A stretch of 64,000 nucleotides of DNA from the NCBI RefSeq assembly GCF_000374305.1, contig NZ_KB894094.1, forward strand, positions 541,077 to 605,076. The letters run 5' to 3'. How positions within the stretch are numbered: position 1 is the stretch's first letter; the number at the start of each line of letters is the position of its first letter. The notes beneath the pieces are model-generated. The model searched no databases and had not been told where the DNA came from. It saw nothing but the letters and a program-made list of their open reading frames with translations. Shown in pieces: positions 46,894 to 55,768 of this stretch. The stretch comes from Actinomadura flavalba DSM 45200. Lineage in GTDB: Bacteria; Actinomycetota; Actinomycetes; Streptosporangiales; Streptosporangiaceae. The translations under genes were made by a program, and so were the position numbers.

Positions 46894-47412
46894 ATGACCA
46901 AGAACTCCCTGCTCGACGCCGCCGAGGCCCTGCTCTCCGAGCAGGGCACGCAGGCGTTGACGCTCGCGGCCGTCGCCGAGCGCGCCGGCGTGAGCAAGGG
47001 CGGTCTGCTCTACCACTTCCCGAACAAGGAGACGCTGGTCGGGGCGCTGGTGGAACGTGTCATCACCGACTTCGACGAGCTGATCGAGTCGTTCGTCGAC
47101 GACACCCCCGGCGCGTACACGCGCGCCTACGTCCGCGCCACGTTCGAGATCCTCACCGGAGAGGCGCGGGCCTACCGGCGGTGGTCGGCCATCATGGCCG
47201 CGGCCACCGATCCGGCGCTGGCCGCGCCGCTCAACGAGGCGATGCGGCGCTGGCACGGCCGCACCGAGCCCGGTCCCGACCCGCTCGCGTCCGCCATCGT
47301 GCGGCTCGCCGCCGAGGGTCTGTGGGAAGTGGTCAGCCACGCGCCCGGCCTGTACGACGAGGCGCAGTTCACCGCCCTCCGCGAACGGATGCTGCGGCTG
47401 CTCGACGGCTGA
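46894..47412 (+). CDS. TetR-family transcriptional repressor
   Basis: A 172-residue repressor: helix-turn-helix at ~5-50 ([40 protein letters not shown]), then a C-terminal ligand domain with a TetR_C-like tail ([20 protein letters not shown]). It lies 78 bp before an MFS exporter on the same strand and downstream of its own operator, so it most likely represses itself and the exporter and releases on binding the exported compound. Ligand unknown. Confidence 0.93.
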   Translation: MTKNSLLDAAEALLSEQGTQALTLAAVAERAGVSKGGLLYHFPNKETLVGALVERVITDFDELIESFVDDTPGAYTRAYVRATFEILTGEARAYRRWSAIMAAATDPALAAPLNEAMRRWHGRTEPGPDPLASAIVRLAAEGLWEVVSHAPGLYDEAQFTALRERMLRLLDG

Positions 47413-47490
47413 CGCCCGTCCCCGCGTCCCCCTTCACGAACGGCGTCCGTCCGGCGCCGCCTTCACACGATCATGAGAAAGAGGTGAGCC

Positions 47491-48693
47491 ATGCTGCGCC
47501 GCGCCCGCGTCGGCACCTTCCTGACCTTCGTCCTGGCCGGGTTGCTCTGCGGTGTCTGGGTGGCCCGGATGCCCGCGCTCGCCGAGAAGTTCGGCACGAG
47601 CGAGGGTGAGATCGGCATCGTCGTCCTGGTCTGGGGCGTCGGCGCGCTGATCGCCATGCAGGGCCTGCGGGTCCTGATGAACCGCTTCGGCAGCCGGTCG
47701 GTGCTGCGGCTCGCGCTGCCGCTGACGGCCGCGTCCTACGTCGGCGTCGCGCTGGCCCCGACGTACGGGACGCTGCTCGTCGCCGTCGCCGTGTTCGGCA
47801 TGACGTTCGGCGTGACCGACATCGCGATGAACGCGCAGGGCAGCGTCGTCGAGCAGGCGTACCGCCGCTCGGTGATGAGCAGCATGCACGCCGGATGGTG
47901 CGTCGGCGCCATGAGCGGCGGCCTGTTCGGCTTCGCGACGGCCGCGCTCGGCCTCGGCTTCACCGCCACCGTGCTCGTCGCCGCCGCCGTCGCGCTGCCC
48001 GCCGGGCTGGCCGTCGCGCCCACCTACCTCGCCGACCCGCCGGCCCCCGCGCGGACCGGCGACGGACGCCGCGCGCGGATGCCCCTCGCCGTCTACCTCA
48101 TCGGCGGCCTGGCGTTCATCGCGTTCATGGCCGAGGGCACCATCGCGGACTGGAGCGGGCTGTTCCTGCACGAGGAGCTGGGCACCACGCAGGCGGTCGC
48201 CGCGCTCGGCTACCCCATGTTCGAGCTGGCCATGCTCATCGGACGGCTCGTCGGCGACAACCTGCGCACCCGGCTCGGCACCCGGCGGCTGCTCGCCGGG
48301 GCCGGGTTCGGCACCGCCGCGTCGATGGCCGTCGTGGTGACGGCGCCGAGCGCCGCCGTCGCGCTCGCCGGGTTCTTCCTCACCGGGCTGTTCGTCTGCA
48401 CGGTCGTCCCGACGACGATCTCGCTCGCCGGGGCCGTCGCGCCCGGGCAGCCGGCGGCGGCCGTCGCGCAGGTCGGCGCGATGGGGTACGGCGGGCTGCT
48501 GCTCGGGCCCGTCGTCGTCGGGTTCCTGTCCGAGGCGACGTCGCTGCGGATCGGCGTCGGCACGGCCGTCGTCATGGCGCTGTTCATCGGCGTCGGCGCC
48601 CGGTTCGTCCCGCTCGGCCGGACGCGCGGCGCGCGCCTGGCCGAGATTCCCGGCGACGCCCCGGTCGCCGCCGAGATCCGCGTCCCCGCGTGA
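47491..48693 (+). CDS. MFS transporter (YbjJ-like)
   Basis: A 400-residue, 12-helix major-facilitator protein. Residues RRARVGTFLTFVLAGLLCGV and GVWVARMPALAEKF begin it, followed by an MFS motif-A-like loop (MNRFGSRSVLRLALPL), GMTFGVTDIAMNAQGSVVE and a central hydrophilic loop (PPAPARTGDGRRARMP). That helix-4 motif (D-x-AMNxQ) is typical of the YbjJ/fucose-permease-like group. It probably exports a small molecule that the upstream TetR protein senses. A purine-rich GAAAGAGGTGA precedes ATG 47491. Co-transcribed with tetR. Confidence 0.9.
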   Translation: MLRRARVGTFLTFVLAGLLCGVWVARMPALAEKFGTSEGEIGIVVLVWGVGALIAMQGLRVLMNRFGSRSVLRLALPLTAASYVGVALAPTYGTLLVAVAVFGMTFGVTDIAMNAQGSVVEQAYRRSVMSSMHAGWCVGAMSGGLFGFATAALGLGFTATVLVAAAVALPAGLAVAPTYLADPPAPARTGDGRRARMPLAVYLIGGLAFIAFMAEGTIADWSGLFLHEELGTTQAVAALGYPMFELAMLIGRLVGDNLRTRLGTRRLLAGAGFGTAASMAVVVTAPSAAVALAGFFLTGLFVCTVVPTTISLAGAVAPGQPAAAVAQVGAMGYGGLLLGPVVVGFLSEATSLRIGVGTAVVMALFIGVGARFVPLGRTRGARLAEIPGDAPVAAEIRVPA

Positions 48694-48725
48694 ACTAGAA
48701 CGCCGCTCCGGGCGTCCAACGCCGC

Positions 48726-50486
48726 ATGTGGGGTGTACCGGGATATCGCGAGCTGACCGTGCTGGGCGAGGGGGCGCAGGGACGCGTCGTCCTCGCCCGG
48801 CACGAGGCGACGGGGCGGACCGCCGCCGTGAAGTACCTCGGACCGGCGCTGGCCGGTGATCCGGCGTTCCGGGAGCGGTTCCGGGAGGAGGCGGCGCTGC
48901 TGAGCCGCCTGCACCATCCGCACGTCGCGCGGCTGTACGGGCTGTACGAGGCGCCCGGCGGCGCGGCGATCGTCATGGAGGCGGTGGACGGCGCGTCGCT
49001 CAAGGCCGTCCTGGCCGAGCGCGGCCCGCTCGCGCCGGAGGCGGCGCTGACCGTGCTCAAGGGATCGCTGCTGGGGCTCGCGGCGGCGCACGGGCTCGGC
49101 ATCGTGCACCGCGACTACAAGCCCGCCAACGTCGTCGTGCGCGGCGACGGCGCGAGCAAGCTCATCGACTTCGGCGTCGCCGTGGACGCGGGCGCCGCCG
49201 GGCGCGCCGGAACCCCCGCGTACATGGCGCCCGAGCAGTGGCGCGACGAGCCCGCCTCCCCCGCCACCGACGTGTACGCGGCCGCCTGCGTGTTCTACGA
49301 GTGCGTGACGGGCCGCCGCCCCTACCCCGCGCCGTCCGTCGCGGCGCTGATGAACGACCACCTCACCGCGCCGCTCCCCCTCGAAGCGCTGCCGGACGCG
49401 CTGCGCGACCTCGCGGCGCGGGGCCTGGCCAAGGACCCGTGGGCGCGTCCCGAGAGCGCCTCGGCGTTCGTGGCCGCGCTGGAGGAGACGGCCGCCACCG
49501 CCTACGGCGCGGACTGGGAGCAGCGGGGCGTCCGCGCCCTCGCGACGGCCGCCGCCGCGCTCGCGGCGCTGTTCCCCCTCGCCGCGCTGACCACGTCCCT
49601 CGGCGGCGGCGCGGCGGCCTCCGCCGGAGCCGCGTCCGGCGCGGCCGGTGCCGCGTCGGGTGCCGCGTCGGGTGCGGCCGGGACGGCGTCGGCCGGGGGC
49701 GTCCTCGGGGTCGTCGGCGGAAAGGGGGCCGCCATCGTCGCGGGCGCGGCCGTCGTCGCGGCGGCGGGCGGCGGCGCCGCGTGGGTGGCGTCCGGCGACG
49801 GGCCCGAGCGTCCGCCCGCGCTCGCCTCCGGCGTCGTCCCGCTCAGCGAGCCCGGGACGCCGGTCGCGATGGCCGGGCAGACCGTACGTGTGACGGGCGG
49901 GGCGCCTGGCCTCGCGGAGCGGATCAACGCCGCACTGCGGGCGCCGCTGGACGCCCGTGCCGCCGCGTTCCGGCCCATGCTGGCCGACGAACCGGGCGCG
50001 ACCACCACGATGACGGTCAAGCCGCGGATCGAGCTGAAGGGGCCGCGCTACCTGTCCGTCCGCTACGACGTGTCCCCGTCCGGGCAGCAGCTCGGGCACT
50101 CCACCTGGCACCGGGCGCGGACCGTCACCGTGGACCTGCGCACCGGCGCGGCCGTCGCCCCCGAGCGGCTGTTCACCGCCGCCTGGCGCACCGCCGACGG
50201 CCGCCGCACCTTCGTCGAACGCGTTCTCAAGCGCGCCCCCGCCTACGTGGCGGACTGCACGCTCGGCCGGACGCCCGTACTGCCCGCCGACGCCCTCACC
50301 GACGCCCAGGGCGGCGTCCAGGTCGCGCTGCGGCCCGCCGAGCTGGCGGTCGTGCTCGACCTCACCGCGCTCGGCGCGGCCACCGCGTGCGGGCAGCCGA
50401 CCGCCGTCGTCCCCTACGCCGAGCTGGACGGCCTGCTCGACCCGGCCGTGGTGAAGAGCGCCGCGCCCGTGCCGGAGCCGAGCTGA
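48726..50486 (+). CDS. Ser/Thr protein kinase with RsiV/DUF3298-like sensor end
   Basis: A 586-residue kinase. Catalytic residues are intact: GEGAQGRVV loop, Lys36 in AAVKYL, HRDYKPAN (Asp130), IDFG (Asp148), MAPE. A hydrophobic segment follows (~271-290), then a Gly/Ala/Ser low-complexity linker, a second hydrophobic stretch (~334-354), and a ~200-residue domain with LAERINAALRAPLDARAAAF, RYLSVRYDVSPSGQQ and TVTVDLRTGAAVAPERLF, which is the DUF3298/RsiV-PdaC pattern. If only one segment spans the membrane, that domain is outside and could sense a wall ligand such as lysozyme. No clear ribosome site before ATG 48726. Confidence 0.85.
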   Translation: MWGVPGYRELTVLGEGAQGRVVLARHEATGRTAAVKYLGPALAGDPAFRERFREEAALLSRLHHPHVARLYGLYEAPGGAAIVMEAVDGASLKAVLAERGPLAPEAALTVLKGSLLGLAAAHGLGIVHRDYKPANVVVRGDGASKLIDFGVAVDAGAAGRAGTPAYMAPEQWRDEPASPATDVYAAACVFYECVTGRRPYPAPSVAALMNDHLTAPLPLEALPDALRDLAARGLAKDPWARPESASAFVAALEETAATAYGADWEQRGVRALATAAAALAALFPLAALTTSLGGGAAASAGAASGAAGAASGAASGAAGTASAGGVLGVVGGKGAAIVAGAAVVAAAGGGAAWVASGDGPERPPALASGVVPLSEPGTPVAMAGQTVRVTGGAPGLAERINAALRAPLDARAAAFRPMLADEPGATTTMTVKPRIELKGPRYLSVRYDVSPSGQQLGHSTWHRARTVTVDLRTGAAVAPERLFTAAWRTADGRRTFVERVLKRAPAYVADCTLGRTPVLPADALTDAQGGVQVALRPAELAVVLDLTALGAATACGQPTAVVPYAELDGLLDPAVVKSAAPVPEPS

Positions 50487-50495
50487 GAAAAGCGA

Positions 50496-50537
50496 CCGCC
50501 CCGGCGGGCGACCGTTCCAGGTCGCTCGCCGGGGCGG
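50496..50537. terminator. Bidirectional terminator, 18-bp stem
   Basis: CCGCCCCGGCGGGCGACC pairs with GGTCGCTCGCCGGGGCGG (one G-U/A-C mismatch depending on strand) across a 6-nt loop. It lies between the convergent kinase gene and etfA. Confidence 0.85.
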
Positions 50538-50554
50538 CGGAGGCGATCAGCGCG

Positions 50555-51505
50555 TCACTTGCGCTTGGTGATCTCCTCGGTGAGCTGCGGGGTGATCTGG
50601 AACAGGTCACCCACGACGCCGTAGTCCACCAGCTCGAAGATGGGCGCCTCGGCGTCCTTGTTGATCGCGACGATCGTCTTCGAGGTCTGCATGCCGGCCC
50701 GGTGCTGGATGGCACCGGAGATGCCGACCGCGATGTAGAGCTGCGGCGACACCGTCTTGCCGGTCTGGCCGACCTGGAACTGGTGCGGGTACCAGCCGGC
50801 GTCGGTCGCGGCGCGGGAGGCGCCGACGGCCGCGCCGAGCGAGTCGGCCAGCCCCTCGATGATCTTGAAGTTGTCGCCGGAGCCGACACCGCGGCCACCG
50901 GAGACGACGATCGCGGCCTCGGTGAGGTCGGGGCGCTCGCCCTTCTCCTCCACGACGGACTCGACGATCTTGGCGGCCTTGTCGGTGTCGGACAGCGTCA
51001 CCGACACCTGCTCCTCGGCCGGGGTCGCCGGGGCGGCCTCGGGCGCGATGGAGTTCGGGCGCACCGCGATGATCGGCGTGCCGGTCTTCACCTTGGCGTG
51101 CGCGACGAGCGCGCCACCGAAGATGGAGTGCTCACCGACCAGGTCGGCGGACACGTCCACCACGTCGGTCAGGACACCGGAGTTCAGCTTGACGGCGAGC
51201 CGCCCGGCCACCTCCTTGCCCTCACCGGTCGCGGCGACCAGCACGGCCGCGGGCGACTTCTCGCCGACGAGCTGCGCGAGCAGCGCGGCCGTCGGCGCGA
51301 CGACGTAGGAGGTCAGCTCCTCGTCGGCCGCGACGTAGACCTTGCCGGCGCCGTACTCGGCCAGCTTGTCCTTGACGCTCTCGTAGCCGGAGCCCACGTA
51401 CACCGCGGCGGCTTCGCCGAGGCGGTTGGCGAGCGTCAGCAGTTCGAGCGTGACCTTCTTGACCTCTCCGTCGACGTGGTCGACGAGGACGAGAATCTCA
51501 GCCAT
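50555..51505 (-). CDS. etfA: Electron transfer flavoprotein alpha subunit
   Basis: Binds FAD and passes electrons from acyl-CoA and other dehydrogenases to the respiratory chain. The 316-residue protein has the N-terminal domain ([20 protein letters not shown]) and the C-terminal FAD domain with [61 protein letters not shown] and [20 protein letters not shown]. Follows etfB by 23 bp; ends at a strong terminator. Relevant partners in the window are the enoyl-CoA hydratase and other fatty-acid genes. Confidence 0.97.
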   Translation of the reverse strand: MAEILVLVDHVDGEVKKVTLELLTLANRLGEAAAVYVGSGYESVKDKLAEYGAGKVYVAADEELTSYVVAPTAALLAQLVGEKSPAAVLVAATGEGKEVAGRLAVKLNSGVLTDVVDVSADLVGEHSIFGGALVAHAKVKTGTPIIAVRPNSIAPEAAPATPAEEQVSVTLSDTDKAAKIVESVVEEKGERPDLTEAAIVVSGGRGVGSGDNFKIIEGLADSLGAAVGASRAATDAGWYPHQFQVGQTGKTVSPQLYIAVGISGAIQHRAGMQTSKTIVAINKDAEAPIFELVDYGVVGDLFQITPQLTEEITKRK

Positions 51506-51528
51506 GGTTCCTAAATCCCCTTCCCCGC

Positions 51529-52308
51529 TCAGACGAACTTCTTCGAGGCGAGGTACTCGGCGATCTTGGAACCGCCGTCGCCCTCGTCGGTGACGATCTG
51601 ACCCTGGGCGCGGGGCGGGGCCTCGTTGAAGTCGACGACCTCGGTGGAGGCGTTGGCCAGACCGACCTGGCCGGCGTCGATACCGGCGTCGGCGATGCTC
51701 AGGCTCTCGACCGGCTTCTTCTTGGCCGCCATGATCCCCTTGAAGGAGGGGTAGCGCGGCTCGTTGATCTTCTCCACGACGCTGACGACGGCCGGGAGCG
51801 AAGCCTCGACCTTGTCGTAGCCGGAGTCGGTCTGCCGCTGGATCGTGATCGCGGAGCCGTTGATCTCGACCTTGTTGGCCAGGGAGAGCTGCGGTACGCC
51901 CAGGCGCTCGGCGAGCATGGCGGCGAGCACGCCGGTGCGGGCGTCGGTGGACTCCGAGCCGAGCACGACGAGGTCGAAGCCGGTGCGGCCGAGGACCTGC
52001 TGGATGGCGTAGGACGTCTGGAGGGCGTCGGAGCCCACCAGCGCGTCGTCCACCAGGTGGACGGCCTTGTCGGCGCCCATCGCCAGCGACTTGCGGATCG
52101 AGTCGGTGGCCTTGTCGGGACCCATGGTGACGACGGTCACCTCGCCACCCTGGGCCTCCTTGATGAGCAGCGCCTCTTCGATGGCGTACTCACAGAGTTC
52201 GTTGATGACACCGTCCGCGGCGCCACGGTCGAGCGTGCTGCCTTCGGACTTCAGCTTGCGCGGGCTCTCCGTATCGGGAACCTGCTTCACCAGGACGACG
52301 ATGTTCAT
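51529..52308 (-). CDS. etfB: Electron transfer flavoprotein beta subunit
   Basis: AMP-binding partner of EtfA. The 259-residue protein has MNIVVLVKQVPDTESPRKLK, the family signature region VVEKINEPRYPSFKGIMAAK, VTVVTMGPDKATDSIRKSLA and LGSESTDARTGVLAAMLAE. ATG 52308 is chosen as homologues start MNIVVLVKQ; AGGGAGG lies 13 bases upstream. First gene of etfBA. A TTAC-N6-GTAG dyad lies about 170 bp upstream. Confidence 0.97.
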   Translation of the reverse strand: MNIVVLVKQVPDTESPRKLKSEGSTLDRGAADGVINELCEYAIEEALLIKEAQGGEVTVVTMGPDKATDSIRKSLAMGADKAVHLVDDALVGSDALQTSYAIQQVLGRTGFDLVVLGSESTDARTGVLAAMLAERLGVPQLSLANKVEINGSAITIQRQTDSGYDKVEASLPAVVSVVEKINEPRYPSFKGIMAAKKKPVESLSIADAGIDAGQVGLANASTEVVDFNEAPPRAQGQIVTDEGDGGSKIAEYLASKKFV

Positions 52309-52474
52309 GGCCGGTGGCCGACCTCCCTGCACTCAGTTGGCCGCTGAGATAGCGGTGGGGGCGCCGCCCGTGCCGGGTCGACGCATGATGACGCGGTGCT
52401 GCTGGCGCACAGCCTGTCAAAGAGCCGAACCCGCTTCGGAGCCGGGGTCTTCGTTACGGCTGTACACCCCAAAT

Positions 52475-52490
52475 GTTACCGATGAGTAGC
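52475..52490 (+). promoter_or_regulatory. TTAC-N6-GTAG dyad upstream of etfB
   Basis: GTTACCGATGAGTAGC, an imperfect inverted repeat with core TTAC-CGATGA-GTAG, in the 235-bp region before etfB. The same core and spacing precede the desaturase and the PhyH gene. Confidence 0.35.
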
Positions 52491-52543
52491 CTCATGGCAA
52501 ATCCCCGTGCGTGAGACCTTACCCACGGACCGCCGGGAACGCT

Positions 52544-53794
52544 CTAGTCGAGCGCGTTGTGCAGGCGGGCCAGATACGCCTCGACCGAGCTCTGCAAGCC
52601 GTACATCGGGGCGAAACTCGGCGTCAGCGACATCGCGGCGGCGACGCCGAGGAAGGCCAGCAGGCCGAGCGCCGTGCCGATCGCGGCGATGGCGTACGGG
52701 TGGCCGGTGGCGCGCAGGAAGATCAGCTCCAGCTTGCGGCGCGGCTGGGAGACGCCCGGCGCCGTCCACAGCGTCAGCACCCCGGCGGCGGCGCCCACGG
52801 CGGCCGAGTCCAGCGGGGAGACGCGCACGCCCCCCGCCGCCAGCCCGGCCAGGGCCAGCGGGACGAGGACCGCGACGACCGCTGCCACCGCGAGCGTCCC
52901 GGCCATCCGGGCCAGCGCCTCGGCGAACTTCCCGGCGCTCGGCCGCCGCGACGCCACCCGCAGCGCGGCCACCGCGAGCACGTTGGCGGCGACCCCGATC
53001 ACCGGCAGCAGCACGGTCAGCGCGGCGGCGTTCAGCACGACGAGCACGGCCAGCAGCCGCGCCCACCCCTGCATGACCGGCGGCACCGCGCGCGTCGCCG
53101 ACGCGAACCGGGGCGGCGCCGTGGCGACGTCCGGCGGCGCGGTGACCGGCGCCGGGAGGGGCGCGGCGGAGCGCGGCGCGGCGGGGCCGAGATCGAGGGC
53201 GGTGACGGCTTCGAGCAGGCCGGGGGCGGTGAGGCGGCGCGGCTCGGCGGCCTGCTCCAGGACGGCCGCGAGCGCGGGCGGGACGTCGGTTCCGGCGTCG
53301 GTGGCGGCGAACGTCAGCACGCGCGCGTAGGCGGGGAGGTCGGCGGCGGGGTCGGCGGGGGCCAGCGCGAAGTCGACGACGACGGGCGCGCCGTCCACGA
53401 CCAGGACGGTCTCCGGCGCGAGCGCGCCGTGCGCGAGGCCCCGCCGGTGGATCGCGACGAGCGCCTTGGCCAGCCCGACCGCGAACGCCCGCAGGTCGGC
53501 GCCGCGCAGCGGCCCGCCCGCGGCGATCTCCGCCGGCAGCGGGCGTCCGGGCACGAACCGGGACACCACGTACCCGGGGTCGCCGGTCGGCTCGCCGCCG
53601 AGCACGTCCACGACGTAGGGACTGAGGACGCCGCGCATGGCGTCGATGTCCGGCGCGCCCCGGCCCGGCTCCAGCAACCGGATCGCGACGTCGCGCCCGG
53701 ACGCGTCCGCCGCCCGGTACCCCTCGCCGGGCCCGCCGGACAGCGGCTTCAACAACCGATACGGCCCCAGCCGCTCCTGCGTCTCACCGCTCAT
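52544..53794 (-). CDS. Membrane pseudokinase
   Basis: A 416-residue protein with a Ser/Thr-kinase-like N-terminal half whose catalytic residues are replaced: the ATP Lys is Arg39 (VAIRLL), HRDxKPxN reads HGALAPET (Asp and Lys to Ala, Asn to Thr), and DFG reads DFA at 141-143. A partial Gly loop (LSGGPGEGY) remains. It should be unable to phosphorylate. The C-terminal ~170 residues hold five hydrophobic helices (LLAVLVVLNAAALTVLLPVI onward), similar in layout to the tail of the active kinase encoded 23 bp upstream. Probably an inactive paralogue that binds or regulates that kinase or another partner. Confidence 0.8.
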   Translation of the reverse strand: MSGETQERLGPYRLLKPLSGGPGEGYRAADASGRDVAIRLLEPGRGAPDIDAMRGVLSPYVVDVLGGEPTGDPGYVVSRFVPGRPLPAEIAAGGPLRGADLRAFAVGLAKALVAIHRRGLAHGALAPETVLVVDGAPVVVDFALAPADPAADLPAYARVLTFAATDAGTDVPPALAAVLEQAAEPRRLTAPGLLEAVTALDLGPAAPRSAAPLPAPVTAPPDVATAPPRFASATRAVPPVMQGWARLLAVLVVLNAAALTVLLPVIGVAANVLAVAALRVASRRPSAGKFAEALARMAGTLAVAAVVAVLVPLALAGLAAGGVRVSPLDSAAVGAAAGVLTLWTAPGVSQPRRKLELIFLRATGHPYAIAAIGTALGLLAFLGVAAAMSLTPSFAPMYGLQSSVEAYLARLHNALD

Positions 53795-53817
53795 CAGGCC
53801 GCCACCCTATCGGCGGG

Positions 53818-55632
53818 TCAGACGAACGGGAGACTGGAGACGGAGAAGAGGTCGCGGATGTCGGACCGGAGGTTCTCCAGGCTGCGGCCCATGCCGTCGA
53901 TCGGGGTGGTGTCGGGCGGCTGCTGCTGCGACAGGGCGACCAGCACCAGCGCGAACACGCCGACGATGAGGACGCCGCCGATGGCGACGTCGGTGCGGGG
54001 CATGATGCCGCCCCACATGCGGGCGAGCTGGCGGCGGGACGCGCCGCTGCCCGGAGCCAGCGCCAGCAGCGCGATGATCGCCATCGCGGCCCAGGCGATG
54101 GCGCGGGACGCGGCCATCTCGGGCTGCGCGAACACCAGCACGAGAACGATCACGGCCCCGGCGAACAGCGACAGCCCGCCCAGCAGCGCCGTCATCATCA
54201 CCGCGCCCGGCAGGTGCAGCGGCGACCGGAACACCGCGCCGAACGCGTCGCCCGACCGAGGGCCGCGCCGGGTGCGGCGGTCCTCCATGCCCTTGGCGGC
54301 CCTGTCGCCCGCGCGCAGCACGAGGACGCCGACGATCGTGACGCCGACCGCGAGCAGCGGCGCGATGTTGGCGAACGCCAGCAGCGCGACGAGCACGAGC
54401 GCGCTGAGGACGCGGTAGAGCCCGAACGGCTTGCGCCGCTCGCGGTCGGCGGCGTCGGCGCGCCGGTCCGGGCGCTGCGCCGCCGCCTGCTGCTGCGGTT
54501 GCGGCTGCGGCGCCTGGCGCTGCTGCGCGTACGGGTCGTCGTAGGGGTTCTGCGGGGCCCGCTGCTGCGCGTACGGGTTCATCTGCGACGGGTTCACCTG
54601 CGAGGGCGCCTCGTACGGCGCGGGCGCGGGCGGCGGCGCGGCGGGCGGCAGCAGGCCCATGAAGTCGCGGGGCTGCTGGCTGTGCACCGGCGCGGGCGCC
54701 GGAGTCGGCGCGGGTGTCGGGGCGGGCGTCTGCGTCGGCATGGCGAACTCGCGCGCCTCGTCGATCGCGGTCCGCTCGGCGGGCACCTGGTAGTGCTCGT
54801 CCACGCGGGTGCTGTCGGTGATCGTCGCCTCGATGTGGATGCGGCGCGCGATCTGCACCAGGCCCACGGCCGTCGGCCGCTCGGCGGGGTGCCGGGCCAT
54901 CGCCGAGCGCAGCACCGGCAGCAGCGCGTCGGGCACGCCGTCGAGGTCGGCCGTGCCCTGCATGATCTTGTAGAAGATCGACTCGAAGGTGCCGGAGCCG
55001 AACGGCGGGCGTCCCGTGGCCGCGTAGGCGATCGTGCCGCCCATCGCGTGCACGTCGGACGGCGGTCCGGCGTCCTCCCCCTCGATGATCTCGGGGGCGA
55101 GGTAGCCGGGGGTGCCGATGACCATGCCGGTCGCGGTCAGCCGGGACGCGCCCGCCGCCTGCGCGATGCCGAAGTCGATCACGACGGGCTCGCCGTCGAC
55201 CAGCATGACGTTGCCGGGCTTCATGTCGCGGTGCACGATGCCCGCGCCGTGGATCGCCGACAGCGCCGAGGCGAGCCCCACGGTGAGGCGCTGCAACTCG
55301 GCCGCGTCGAGGGGGCCGTGGTCCTCCACGACCTCCTCCAGCGTGCGGCCGGGCACGTACTGCGTGACGATGTAGGGCCGCTCGGCGGTGACGTCGGCGT
55401 CGAGGATCTCGGCGACGTGCGGGCTGTGCACGCGGCGCATCGAGTCGACCTCGCGGGCCAGGCGCCGGCGGGCCGTGGCGTCACCCGCGACGGCCGGGCG
55501 CAGCACCTTGATGGCGACGTTGCGGCCGACCGGGTCGGCGCCGAGGTACACGACGCCCATCCCGCCCTCCCCGAGGGTGCGGAGCACGCGGTACTGGCCG
55601 ATCACTTCCCCGGTCGTGGCGACCCCCTTCAT
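53818..55632 (-). CDS. Membrane Ser/Thr protein kinase
   Basis: A 604-residue active kinase: Gly loop GEGGMGVVYLG, Lys42 in VAIKVL, HRDMKPGN (Asp136), IDFG (Asp153), GTPGYLAPE and the PknB-like VIDFGIAQAAG. Kinase domain ~13-275. A Pro/Gln/Ala-rich juxtamembrane linker with TPAPTPAPTPAPAP and two AQQR repeats follows (~315-425), then four or five membrane helices (~435-590) and a short tail. There is no PASTA domain. ATG 55632 is preferred; ATG 55659 is possible. The pseudokinase gene follows after 23 bp, so the pair are likely co-made. Confidence 0.9.
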   Translation of the reverse strand: MKGVATTGEVIGQYRVLRTLGEGGMGVVYLGADPVGRNVAIKVLRPAVAGDATARRRLAREVDSMRRVHSPHVAEILDADVTAERPYIVTQYVPGRTLEEVVEDHGPLDAAELQRLTVGLASALSAIHGAGIVHRDMKPGNVMLVDGEPVVIDFGIAQAAGASRLTATGMVIGTPGYLAPEIIEGEDAGPPSDVHAMGGTIAYAATGRPPFGSGTFESIFYKIMQGTADLDGVPDALLPVLRSAMARHPAERPTAVGLVQIARRIHIEATITDSTRVDEHYQVPAERTAIDEAREFAMPTQTPAPTPAPTPAPAPVHSQQPRDFMGLLPPAAPPPAPAPYEAPSQVNPSQMNPYAQQRAPQNPYDDPYAQQRQAPQPQPQQQAAAQRPDRRADAADRERRKPFGLYRVLSALVLVALLAFANIAPLLAVGVTIVGVLVLRAGDRAAKGMEDRRTRRGPRSGDAFGAVFRSPLHLPGAVMMTALLGGLSLFAGAVIVLVLVFAQPEMAASRAIAWAAMAIIALLALAPGSGASRRQLARMWGGIMPRTDVAIGGVLIVGVFALVLVALSQQQPPDTTPIDGMGRSLENLRSDIRDLFSVSSLPFV

Positions 55633-55714
55633 CGTTTCGCAAACCCTACCTTCGCGCATCGTCGGCGGCGGTTCCACCCGGCGTCCCCCGGCCGGGCGGG
55701 GCCCTGAAACATGA

Positions 55715-55756
55715 GACGCCGGAAACACCCGGCAGGTTCCGAGTGTCTCCGGCGTC
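55715..55756 (-). terminator. Terminator of the desaturase gene
   Basis: GACGCCGGAAACAC pairs with GTGTCTCCGGCGTC (one mismatch, 13 of 14) across a 14-nt loop, directly after the desaturase stop. Confidence 0.7.
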
Positions 55757-55768
55757 GGCGCCTCGCGG

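Noticed and set aside
49238..51514. Plus-strand frame overlapping the kinase and etfA
   Set aside because: Different frame over the kinase's linker and antisense to etfA; composition is Arg/Ala repeats only.
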